A stretch of 64,000 nucleotides of DNA, taken from Crossaster papposus (lineage: Eukaryota; Echinodermata; Asteroidea; Velatida; Solasteridae). Where the stretch lies: NCBI GenBank assembly GCA_037893245.1, contig JBAIAA010000110.1, positions 1,240,001 to 1,304,000 of the forward strand, in the 5' to 3' direction. A model generated the notes under the pieces. It was given only the letters and a program-made list of their open reading frames with translations, was not told where the DNA came from and searched no databases. Of this stretch, positions 58,901-64,000 are shown in pieces. Made by a program: the position numbers and the translations under genes. The first letter of the stretch is position 1. Every line of letters begins with the position of its first letter.

Positions 58901-61069
58901 AATTTGAAATAACATGTGGAAATTACCACACAAAACTTGTATTGATGTTTGTTCTCAATATTTGTATCTTCTAAAGAACACACCTGGATTTCTGTTCATC
59001 TGCAGTGAAACCTGTGAAAGTCTCGTAGATTTCATTACAAGACACGCCGGTTTCAATACCCCTTGGAGGAAACACGAAGGAAAATGATACATGTTAAAGC
59101 AGGTAGAGTGGATTATTTTCTCAAGAAAAAAACCACCAAACTGACTTATATTCTGACCGTTCAGCAACCGTGCTGCTTGAAAAAAAGGCGCCAAAATAAA
59201 TCCTTATACGTTATATAGTTAAATACATATAGGCCTATAGAAGTATATCGACGCTGCCATATAAAGATTTAAAATACACAAAACATTATCAACTAACAGC
59301 GGAACAAACCGCTAACGACACAATTACTACAATGGCGATATTGGATTTTGTCTTCTCTTAAATGCTCTTTTTGTTTACCTCAATTTATAAAAATTGTACC
59401 CTTCTGCTTCCCAGATGTACTTCAACTTTTGGAATCTGATGTATCGCATTCCCGGAGTCTGCATTGGTGTGAAAAATACAATGTGTATAAAGATAATAAA
59501 TTTCTGATTATATAATACTTACATGTAGTTCAACAGTAGAGTTTTTATTTCCACACTAATTCAAAGCTTTTTACGACAAGTTTCACAGAAGGGGAACCAT
59601 TTATCTTCGTTTTGTTTTTTTAATTAAATTCGATTTGTTTTGATCCAATAATCTAATTACAACTCGACAGGTGTTTGAGAATGATACATGTGTGAAATAA
59701 CATGAGCTCGTTACCTCGTTTGCCGTGTTCCCGTTTACATCGTCGCCTTGCGTTTGGTATCTCTGCTTTTTCTTCCTTTTCTCCCTAAATTATAATTATT
59801 GAAACCCCACAAATGATACTAAGTGGAATAATTAGGCACCAAAATGAAATATCGTTGTCTTACTCCTAAATGTCGATCCGAACATACGATTATACTTATA
59901 ATTGCTTATAATTATACTTATAATTGCCATGTGGAATCATTATGACCAATGACACGTTAACTTTAAATACAATTTAAAGGTTTGCATGGTGAAAGCTAGC
60001 GTCAGTCTTCTGAGGACGGACAGAGACTGTCCGAAACGTCGAGTCTCCCCCGGTTTTTTTCAGAATCACAAGAACTCACAAAATATTTTTTTTTCACGTG
60101 GTTCTCTTGCAAACCTTCTCAATAACAAGTTTTTACTTATAAAAATTTAAAAACAATTATCATGGAAAATGTATAGACTTACTTTGGGAGCTTGTCTTTA
60201 GAGATTCTCACTTGAACCAGAAACCACTGCTTGTATATATCCTACAAAGATTTAATACAAAAGTGGACAAGAATTATTGTAACATTCAGCTGGTTAATTA
60301 ATTAATTTAAAAAAGTGGAGTTTTTGCATGTGGCTGAATTATTTAAAATACAAAGAAAACAATATTGGCACATAGGGCAGTGTCAATTCAAGATTTTCTT
60401 TCAAAATATGTTGAACACGGTCTAAATCATAATATGTAATAAACTGCTTATCACTTTTATTATTTGTATCGATTTTACACTCTAGCATTACTTGCATTAC
60501 ATCTACAAAAACAGAACTCTTAGTTATTAACGTAAAATATACAACCATTATACATTTCTGAGCTCATGTGATGTGCATTAAACCACTACTTGCTCCATCG
60601 TGCAGCCACTAAACTAATATTTGATCGTGACGTCACAACACTTTCCACCAATCGATGGCGCGCTTACTTTGAGGAGCACCGTGTCGGCTCTGTCCAATCG
60701 CGACTGCCGATACATAAACCTGGCCGCCCAGCTGGGCTTCCAATACATGGCGGCTAGGAAGACCCCCGCTGTGAGGATGCCCAGGATGTAACACAGGATC
60801 GTGCGGGGCGTGTCTCGCTTGAGACCGTAACACTCCTATAGCGGGGAGGGAGGGAGGGGGGGGGGGTGGTAAAGCAGAAGAAAGTTATATCAAACTTGGC
60901 TCTACAAAGTAACTTACAACAACAAAATACATCTGGCTAATGTATTGATGACGACGTCATCCGATGTTTACCACATGATAATGCCATTTCTTTTTGTCGC
61001 AGTGTACTTACCACTTCATCTTCGCACCCCTCGTTGAGAATGGTCCGTTCCGGCAATGGATTATGCATG
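34749..61069 (-). CDS. ATP13A2: P5B-type P-ATPase, ATP13A2-like lysosomal polyamine transporter, complete gene, 31 coding exons
   Basis: P5B ATPases use ATP to move polyamines (spermine, spermidine) out of late endosomes and lysosomes. Thirty-one exons splice in frame (3,546 nt, 1,181 aa; human ATP13A2 is about 1,180). Motifs: membrane-embedded N-terminal helix (about 30-50); TGES of the actuator domain at 306-309; the P5B helix-4 signature PPALP at 437-441; phosphorylated Asp480 in DKTGT (480-484), split by an intron; KGAPE in the nucleotide domain at 612-616; TGDN at 706-709; GDGAND at 845-850; then the C-terminal helices. [19 protein letters not shown] and a C-terminal WPPL make it closer to ATP13A2 than ATP13A3/4, although the short N-terminus aligns better with ATP13A3. 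All catalytic residues are present. Start ATG 61066-61068 follows an acceptor, so a 5' UTR exon lies upstream, not located. The alternative is an unsplit ATP13A2/3 ancestor-type gene. Confidence 0.95.
35101..35181 (-). CDS. ATP13A2-like exon 30, helix 10 (residues 1077-1103)
   Basis: Encodes [20 protein letters not shown], the last membrane helix. Donor GAG|GTAAGT. Confidence 0.9.
35307..35395 (-). CDS. ATP13A2-like exon 29, helix 9 (residues 1047-1076)
   Basis: Encodes [20 protein letters not shown], a hydrophobic helix. GT/AG; the phase fits both neighbours. Confidence 0.88.
35795..36245. repeat. 18-bp minisatellite in ATPase intron 28
   Basis: About 24 units of AATCAACAGCATCACCGC with variants (CATCATCACC, CACGAGCTTAATC). 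It fills almost half of the 1,005-bp intron. The period is a multiple of 3 and lacks stops on both strands, which makes long false ORFs. Confidence 0.9.
36401..36552 (-). CDS. ATP13A2-like exon 28, helix 8 (residues 996-1047)
   Basis: Encodes [20 protein letters not shown] and RKPIYTN, close to the SSFQYL-SKGxPFR-YTN pattern of ATP13A2. Confidence 0.95.
36734..36864. mobile_element. 131-bp inverted-repeat element in ATPase intron 27
   Basis: Ends are CGATCCAGTAAACCCCGCC and GGCGGGGCTTACTGGATCG (one mismatch). Confidence 0.75.
36980..37130 (-). CDS. ATP13A2-like exon 27, helix 7 (residues 946-996)
   Basis: Encodes [20 protein letters not shown] and a hydrophobic segment ending LINQPW. Acceptor CCGGCAG|TCGCAC. 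Confidence 0.93.
37131..37978. other. ATPase intron 26
   Basis: No feature seen beyond splice sites. Introns 24 (38384-38943) and 22-23 are likewise featureless. Confidence 0.4.
37979..38051 (-). CDS. ATP13A2-like exon 26, helix 6 (residues 922-946)
   Basis: Encodes [20 protein letters not shown], aligning with the GDxQFLxIDLxI helix of paralogues. Confidence 0.9.
38287..38383 (-). CDS. ATP13A2-like exon 25, helix 5 (residues 889-921)
   Basis: Encodes [20 protein letters not shown], conserved helix 5. Confidence 0.95.
38944..39096 (-). CDS. ATP13A2-like exon 24, hinge motif (residues 838-889)
   Basis: Encodes [15 protein letters not shown] (Mg-binding GDGAND at 845-850) and [20 protein letters not shown]. 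Donor AA|GTGAGT. Confidence 0.97.
39291..39370 (-). CDS. ATP13A2-like exon 23 (residues 812-838)
   Basis: Encodes [20 protein letters not shown]. Donor GA|GTAAGT, phase 2. Confidence 0.95.
39651..39779 (-). CDS. ATP13A2-like exon 22 (residues 769-811)
   Basis: Encodes [20 protein letters not shown], matching the P5B-specific stretch before the FARMSP motif. Confidence 0.94.
39825..40150 (-). mobile_element. 3' end of an L2-type LINE in ATPase intron 21
   Basis: The minus strand encodes [19 protein letters not shown] then a stop. A 3' UTR follows, ending GTAAAGCGCAACTAA and GTGCGCTATACAAATAAAT, the L2-like tail. Confidence 0.65.
40277..40461 (-). CDS. ATP13A2-like exon 21, P-domain (residues 707-768)
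   Basis: Completes TGDN, followed by [20 protein letters not shown] and a hydrophilic insert rich in Q, N and H. Confidence 0.94.
40696..40820 (-). CDS. ATP13A2-like exon 20, P-domain (residues 665-707)
   Basis: Encodes [20 protein letters not shown] and [12 protein letters not shown] (706-709) is split across the next intron. LKPQTTPVI is identical to human ATP13A2. Confidence 0.96.
40982..41096 (-). CDS. ATP13A2-like exon 19 (residues 627-665)
   Basis: Encodes [20 protein letters not shown], the (G)(F/L)RVxA motif of the N/P boundary. Confidence 0.95.
41410..41634. mobile_element. TTAA-flanked inverted-repeat element, copy B, in ATPase intron 18
   Basis: The element CCAGTT...AACTGG (41414-41630) is flanked by TTAA at 41410-41413 and 41631-41634. 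TTAA duplication is the target choice of piggyBac and Kolobok elements. Copy A is at 6.3 kb. Confidence 0.75.
41779..41926 (-). CDS. ATP13A2-like exon 18, nucleotide-binding domain (residues 578-627)
   Basis: Encodes [16 protein letters not shown] and KGAPE (612-616), the conserved ATP-site motif. Confidence 0.96.
42214..42297 (-). CDS. ATP13A2-like exon 17 (residues 550-577)
   Basis: An acidic, variable loop of the nucleotide domain ([20 protein letters not shown]). Assigned by phase and position. Confidence 0.85.
42540..42982. mobile_element. MITE in ATPase intron 16
   Basis: Ends are GGGTGCGTTCCACT (42543) and AGTGGAACGCACCC (to 42979), with GTG on both flanks. Subterminal GCGAAC / AACGTT repeats are present in both arms. 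A 3-bp duplication suggests Harbinger-like. Confidence 0.75.
43161..43302 (-). CDS. ATP13A2-like exon 16, nucleotide-binding domain (residues 502-549)
   Basis: Encodes [20 protein letters not shown] and [11 protein letters not shown], conserved in P5B N-domains. Confidence 0.95.
43405..43466 (-). CDS. ATP13A2-like exon 15 (residues 482-502)
   Basis: Begins [14 protein letters not shown], the second half of the P-type ATPase signature. Confidence 0.95.
43612..43800 (-). CDS. ATP13A2-like exon 14, helix 4 and phosphorylation site (residues 419-481)
   Basis: Carries the P5B PPALP signature at 437-441, [18 protein letters not shown] and CFDK. Asp480 is the phospho-acceptor; the DKTGT motif is completed by exon 15. 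Confidence 0.97.
44150..44196 (-). CDS. ATP13A2-like exon 13, helix 3 (residues 403-418)
   Basis: A 47-nt exon encoding [16 protein letters not shown]. Found through splice phase and helix position. Confidence 0.9.
44364..44474 (-). CDS. ATP13A2-like exon 12 (residues 366-403)
   Basis: Encodes [20 protein letters not shown] and the start of helix 3. GT/AG, phases 1/1. Confidence 0.95.
44797..44973 (-). CDS. ATP13A2-like exon 11 (residues 307-366)
   Basis: Starts [12 protein letters not shown], completing TGES, and includes [15 protein letters not shown] and VVVRTG. Other frames here are shadows. Confidence 0.95.
44974..48537. other. ATPase intron 10 (3.6 kb)
   Basis: A C run (46859-46876) and a G run (about 47006-47022) with no other supported feature. 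The ORFs here (for example plus 45459-45791) show no coding signal. Confidence 0.4.
48538..48669 (-). CDS. ATP13A2-like exon 10, actuator domain (residues 263-307)
   Basis: Encodes [11 protein letters not shown] and [14 protein letters not shown] (306-309) is split over the next junction. Confidence 0.95.
48670..50779. other. ATPase intron 9, 3' part
   Basis: No exon or recognised repeat. Confidence 0.4.
50776..51149. mobile_element. Inverted-repeat element (MITE), copy 2, with TTAA duplication
   Basis: The element AGGTAGGATACACC...GGTGTATCCTACCT (50780-51145) is flanked by TTAA at 50776-50779 and 51146-51149. The full-length partner of 24911-25277. Confidence 0.82.
51150..54431 (-). mobile_element. 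Near full-length CR1/L2/Rex1-type LINE in ATPase intron 9
   Basis: Same orientation as the host gene. The 3' end (minus strand) is a TCTAA pentamer array (51152-51182), typical of CR1-like elements that end in short repeats. The 5' limit (about 54431) is inferred from the start of a different repeat. A single ORF with no frameshift; no separate ORF1 is seen, so the 5' end may be incomplete. Confidence 0.88.
51397..54312 (-). CDS. LINE endonuclease / reverse transcriptase ORF, intact
   Basis: About 971 aa from ATG 54312 to a stop at 51397 (the frame is open further, to about 54477). Order: hydrophobic leader ([16 protein letters not shown], residues 10-25), basic patch ([19 protein letters not shown]), apurinic-type endonuclease ([22 protein letters not shown]) and reverse transcriptase ([31 protein letters not shown]; catalytic [17 protein letters not shown]). 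All catalytic residues are present, so it could be functional or recently inserted. The clade (CR1, L2 or Rex1/Babar) cannot be settled by eye; Rex1/Babar looks nearest. Confidence 0.92.
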   Translation of the reverse strand: MLRKGYGAVMIRYLLIFLLLSRYLMCVPAYLGPGAESTGGTAHVGITYTRSALFELQPRPSYKPTGYEDFPQEIKARKRGKRGGLRKRTRARRTNPPLPTILLGNVRSLTNKMDELSACTRYLHEYRETCLMCFSETWLNDNIPDSAVDLPNFNIVRGDRTPNSGKSKGGGVCLYINNAWCNNWSVKERTCTPDYELLTVGLRPYYLPREFNQIVITAVYIQPRANFQVASEAIASIIQQLESTSPDSAKFVLGDFNHCRLNQALPSYHQFVNKPTRGDAVLDLCYGNIASAYKERVCPKLGNSDHNIIQLLPLYKQALKQSKPTTVTTRNWSTESKEQLRGCLECTDWSVLMDYADSIDTIVTTVTDYIKFCIDSVVPLSRKKVYPNNKPWVSRELKSLLVEKRNAFAAGRTERVKDLQKDIKRQIKLSKHEYKLRLEQNFQENNSRAAWQAMQTITGYKQKKQPLQCNSDFANELNNFYCRFDSHDFTLENDLLKDSLNINAECDTILINETDVRNMFSGLKINKASGPDGVGNRILKICSHQLSGIFTKIFQLTLDRGAIPQMWKTSMIVPVPKSSKVSVLNDYRPVALTSSIMKCLERLVLNFLLKDAGSFLDKCQFAYRSNRGVDDGVLLYLHKLYSHLDKPKSYARSLFIDFSSAFNTIQPHILIEKLMQMNVSPKIVQWIHNFLLNRPQWVKIGDVTSKVRIINTGAPQGCVISPLLFSFYTSDCLCSSSNCSIIKYADDTVITGYLKDDPLCYISEVAKFVDWCDRHFLIINVKKTKEMIVDFRHNTGVHEPVYINNNVIERVSEYKYLGTVIDDKLNWNKNTQVVFSKAIQRMFFLRKLKQFNVDKTILRLFYQSIIQSIVIFNIVSVYGSLSQKNKDRFERIRKIAQRSVGLTLPTYDKMFLERVISKVHFILSDPTHPLFDCFVFNRSGFRLCVPRTNLTRYRQSFVPNSIHLFNTLAVR
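54437..54560. mobile_element. Short inverted-repeat element, copy 2
   Basis: CCTATACTACAAAATACCA, CTGCACTATGCAGTACTCT and TATTTTGTAGTACAG match 30062-30178. Sits against the 5' end of the LINE. Confidence 0.55.
55688..55754 (-). CDS. ATP13A2-like exon 9 (residues 241-263)
   Basis: Encodes [20 protein letters not shown], the start of the actuator domain (compare RKQSQTLRDMV in ATP13A2). Donor AAT|GTAAGT. The following intron is 7.0 kb. Confidence 0.93.
55895..56000. mobile_element. Fragment of the 3.2 kb element family in ATPase intron 8
   Basis: GACTATTGTTACCTTACAC and AAAAGAAATTCCTGAGATTC match the interior of 3177-3344. Confidence 0.5.
56215..56352 (-). CDS. ATP13A2-like exon 8, helices 1-2 (residues 195-240)
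   Basis: Encodes [16 protein letters not shown] through VYSTRK, with two hydrophobic segments. The acceptor is TTCCAG|GCCCTG and the donor is AAG|GTAAGT. Confidence 0.95.
56353..58437. other. ATPase intron 7 (2.1 kb)
   Basis: No supported exon or repeat. Confidence 0.4.
58438..58507 (-). CDS. ATP13A2-like exon 7 (residues 171-194)
   Basis: Encodes [20 protein letters not shown], the conserved (L/I)YGxNEI segment before the first core helix. Confidence 0.93.
58984..59061 (-). CDS. ATP13A2-like exon 6 (residues 145-171)
   Basis: Encodes [16 protein letters not shown]. The GVSC motif is conserved in P5B ATPases just before helix 1. Phases 2/2. Confidence 0.9.
59379..59458 (-). CDS. ATP13A2-like exon 5 (residues 119-145)
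   Basis: Encodes [20 protein letters not shown], aligning with the RYYLFQGQRYIW / RYFTHHSVKYFW region of human paralogues. Confidence 0.92.
59715..59784 (-). CDS. ATP13A2-like exon 4 (residues 95-118)
   Basis: Very basic, hydrophilic linker (KEKRKKKQR). This part of P5B ATPases varies in sequence; assigned by phase and position. Confidence 0.8.
59977..60117. mobile_element. Inverted-repeat element in ATPase intron 3 enclosing a hammerhead-like motif
   Basis: Ends are AAGGTTTGCA and TGCAAACCTT, shared with 6570-6630. The interior holds the motif at 60010-60037. Confidence 0.55.
60010..60037 (+). ncRNA. Hammerhead-ribozyme-like core
   Basis: CTGAGGA (fits CUGANGA) at 60010-60016, perfect 6-bp stem GGACAG / CTGTCC with an AGA loop, then GAAAC at 60033-60037 and a GTC 6-8 bases on. 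The core boxes and stem II fit, but I see no good stem I pairing, so activity is doubtful. Confidence 0.35.
60183..60241 (-). CDS. ATP13A2-like exon 3 (residues 76-95)
   Basis: Encodes [19 protein letters not shown], aligning with the family's cytosolic N-domain. GT/AG flanks; ends in phase 2. Confidence 0.9.
60668..60835 (-). CDS. ATP13A2-like exon 2 (residues 20-75)
   Basis: Encodes the P5B N-terminal hydrophobic segment ([20 protein letters not shown]) followed by a tryptophan- and basic-rich stretch. The acceptor is preceded by an unusually C-rich pyrimidine tract (plus strand 60841-60867, G-rich). Confidence 0.93.
61012..61069 (-). CDS. ATP13A2-like exon 1 (residues 1-19)
   Basis: Acceptor CACAG|C, then ATG with A at -3. 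Encodes [19 protein letters not shown], and the donor is GTG|GTAAGT. The length matches the ATP13A3 N-terminus. One non-coding base precedes the ATG. Confidence 0.8.
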
Positions 61070-61384
61070 CTGTGAAGAGAACGGGACAAAACATGTCATC
61101 GGAACGTGGCAATTAAATTTATGGGTGTTTGGGATTGAGAGTCAAGATAATTCGCCACACTCATCTCCTATAGCGATTGGGAAAAAAACCTGTCCGATCC
61201 TTGATGTTGGGTTGACAACGACGATTGTCCTTAATTGGTTTGTAATACACGTCACAACACCTGACTGGTTTAGATTTGTATACTCTTAAAAGTGCCTGGT
61301 TATATTTAGCAATCGCGGAATCTTGGGTTCGTTAGGTCAAATACATTTCCAGGTCAAAGTTGATACCTCTCCCGGTCAAAATGA

Positions 61385-61700
61385 TTGTGTTGTGCACTTG
61401 CGCTTCTCCCACTCCGATACAATAGAAGACGACAACTGCGGCTCATCTTAATGTACAAGATCACCAACAACCTGGTAACGACATCCCAAGTGATTGCTAT
61501 ACCTAAAGCCAGCAACCCGAGTACCCGACTCACACGTCATAACAACCCCCCTAGGCTACATAACCCACAGCGCACACGCCTGGACATCCACAAGTTCTCA
61601 TTCTTTCCACGAACTGTGGTAGAGTGGAATACCTTTGACGATTCATTAGTCAACGCATCATCTTTGTTCAGTTGTAGGCAGAAACTTCAATAAATCCACA
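61385..61700 (+). mobile_element. 3' end of a CR1-type LINE
   Basis: The open frame reads LILMYKITNNLV, then RLDIHKFSFFPRTVVEWN, and a stop at 61691-61693: the usual C-terminus of CR1/L2 reverse transcriptases. 5'-truncated. Confidence 0.8.
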
Positions 61701-61734
61701 CACACCTCCGTAATAATAATAAAATAATGTTAGT

Positions 61735-62015
61735 CCTTATTAGACTCCCACAATGTGGGTGTATCAAAGCGCTTTACAACTATTATCCCTGTTCACCAGG
61801 AACGAGACCATTTCTGCAGCAGCTCAAGATCAGCGCATGTGGTCTCCATACCTTCACAGGTACCCATTACTACTGGGTGGAGAGAGGCAATTGTAGCAAA
61901 GTGTCTTGCCCAAGAACACAAGCACCATGTTCCCTGCCAGGGTTCAAACCCACGTACCATCGTAAAGAAGTCAAACACAGTAACCACTGGACCACAGTGC
62001 TCTACGTACAAGCCT
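61735..62015 (-). mobile_element. tRNA-derived SINE
   Basis: Minus strand: A box TGGTCCAGTGG (61984-61994), B box GGTTTGAACC (61941-61950), then a central domain with GGGCAAGACACTTTGC (61897-61912) of a type shared by many metazoan SINEs, and an L2-like tail with GTAAAGCGCTTTGATAC. RNA polymerase III promoter boxes are both intact. Confidence 0.8.
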
Positions 62016-64000
62016 AGTTAATAATACTCGTCGTAGAGTCCAGCCATATAAGATATAAGCCTTTTTCTTGTCTGTCTGTAGTCTCTACGTGAAGAGATAT
62101 ACACGCTCTTTGCACGAAGTTCATGAACTCAACTGTTTATGCTGGACAATTTCCACGAAATTCTCACTCCAAAATGTCTTTCGGGATACTTTAAACACAA
62201 AGCAAGTCGACTTTTTCAAATCAGACAGACATACACATAAATTCAAATATCGTCTGCGTGTATGCGGGAAAACAGCGCGGCTCGTTCTTCAGCGCGCGAA
62301 ACACGGCCATGTTTTTACGGTGTCAACGGTGTATTGAAGCATGACCACTGCGAACTTGACAGTGTATTTCCCGGCAGTAAAGTCTCTGTTTAATAGTAAA
62401 TCATGCATTTGACTTTCATAAAATCAATGTCATTTGTAGTTTGACTACGTTAATATATAACACCCTTTTTAACGTACATAAAGTAATTACCGTGTTGACT
62501 TCATGGCCGGATGAATGATCACAGACCGCGAATGGTACACGCCTCCGGCTCCATGTGTAATCTAACGATGTGAAACCTAGATACCCGCTCCATACTTGTA
62601 TTTTTATGCACAAACAATTCAGGACAAAAGCGCAAACAATACTATCAACTCGGGACTTTGGCTTTTATCAATTTTTTTTTTTTACATTCAACAGGCAATG
62701 TCAAAGTTCATTGAAATTATGGTGTTCTGTTGGCAATGTGCTAACCTGGTGTTTTATTTGCGAGTTCAGTAAGGGGACAGACAAGTGTTTACTGAAGAAC
62801 ATGTACAGGGCCTTAGGCCAACGTGATTTTTGTGTTTAGACAAGCAAGTCAAGTAGTTGAAATATTGTGTAAATATTGTACGACATGGAACAGCCGTTGG
62901 TGCATGAGTTCTAACTGGGACGTCACGAATAAAGAGCATGAAACACGAACTAAAGTTGATGCTGAATCTCGAAGTTGACATCAGTGATATAAAGAGTCTA
63001 TGGCTATCTAGATGTTCGCCCATTACAAATATACGTGAAGAAATGCTGACAATAGCTATAGCCCTTGAAGTCCGTTTCGGACACGGCCTAATGACCCCAC
63101 TCCGTCTTAGACCAAGACTACTTTCTCCACAGATGATGAGGCCATAAAGTTTCAAAAAAGTGAGAAAAAAAACAACATATCCTAGATTCAAAGGGAGAGG
63201 ACGTCTTATTAAAAGTGATTATCACAGCATTGAGAGTGCTGCTGACTCCGCTGTGACTGGACAACAGAGTGCGTGGCGAACAGGCCCACCAGGCCCGGGC
63301 GACGCGTGCGAAGGACGGCTCACTATAACAACTCCTTGACATGCCTCTTTGTAGAACGGAGGGGATATTCAATGTACTAAGAAATCAATTGAACACTATT
63401 AATCCACCAGCAGGCAATAAATGCCAGGAAGAAATAAAGAGAAGGAAATATAAAAGACAAAAATCAGCTGTTCCTCGGCTGTGTTAGAGCACCCTTGAAA
63501 GGCAACGGTAAAACAGGGAGGATTTTTTTTGTAATTAATAAACGAGAGTTGACGCGAGAGGACATTGTTATGAAATGAATGACCTAAGGCTCTGTCTGCT
63601 GGAGGTGTTGAAAACATCGACTGGAATGGACTGGGGAGAGGTTGACGAAGATGTTCTACGGAGATGCCGGGGACGTCTCTTAGAAATCGCATTTTGGAAG
63701 TTAATGAAATGAGATGAGGTTTGGTTATCGTATGAAATGCGATTGGTTTCCTTGTTGTTGACTTGGGCATTGCTTACGATGCGGATATCATTGACTGTGG
63801 TTTTGTCACAGCCGAAGGGCAGAGTCGATTATTAACGGGTGGAAGAGGGGAAGGAGGGACGAGTATGAGGTTGTATAGTGATGGGGAAAATCGAAGGTTA
63901 GCGCAAAGAAGTTGGTGGAGGAAACTTGAAACAAGGCCACGTGGCATACAAAAGTAATATGCTTTATTAGATCTTCTTTTTTCACTTACACAAGAGATAT
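62016..64000. other. Right-edge stretch, no gene seen
   Basis: Several 60-140 codon ORFs on both strands but no splice-consistent exon or known motif. The 5' UTR exon and promoter of the ATPase gene should lie here or beyond. The block 63030-63110 looks non-random but is unassigned. Confidence 0.35.

Noticed and set aside
58955..59194. 79-codon minus ORF around ATPase exon 6
   Set aside because: Different frame from the exon, which reads GVSCNEIY in phase.
62766..63191. 141-codon minus ORF
   Set aside because: No motif, no splice context. Composition is like random AT-rich sequence.

Overview
The window is animal nuclear DNA: two multi-exon genes with canonical GT/AG introns on the minus strand, dispersed DNA-transposon remnants, CR1/L2-type LINE pieces and a tRNA-derived SINE. 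The frequent TAGGCCTA and ACATGTACATGT words, the repeat types and the gene structures suggest a marine invertebrate deuterostome (echinoderm more likely than hemichordate or amphioxus). That placement is inference and weak.

Layout. (1) 1-10.8 kb is mostly gene-poor. Its left edge has a possible signal-peptide exon (minus, 920-1040) that would start a gene running off the window. The rest holds small transposons, two of them with intact target-site duplications (TSDs). (2) 10.8-31.1 kb is a complete cationic amino acid transporter gene (CAT, SLC7A1-4 type; 4 coding exons, 658 aa, reconstructed by phase-consistent splicing). Its first intron is 17.8 kb and full of repeats, including a ~1-kb foldback element. 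(3) 31.1-34.7 kb is intergenic, with no gene seen. (4) 34.7-61.1 kb is a complete P5B-type P-ATPase gene, closest to ATP13A2 (31 coding exons, 1,181 aa; every exon joins in frame). Intron 9 holds a near full-length LINE with an intact endonuclease/reverse-transcriptase ORF in the same orientation as the host gene. Intron 28 holds an 18-bp minisatellite. Intron 3 holds a hammerhead-ribozyme-like motif. (5) 61.1-64 kb has a LINE 3' end and a SINE lying tail to tail, then unassigned sequence.

The two genes are tandem and both on the minus strand, with the ATPase upstream. One imports basic amino acids such as arginine, lysine and ornithine (polyamine precursors); the other family exports polyamines from late endosomes and lysosomes. 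The pairing is suggestive, but nothing here shows co-regulation.

I found no convincing new multi-gene system. The most notable items are the foldback element at 28981-30008, the perfectly flanked small transposons at 8.1-8.9 kb, the intact LINE with a hydrophobic leader, the unexplained 78-bp identical duplication, the hammerhead-like motif and an unrecognised coding-like segment at 20810-21096.
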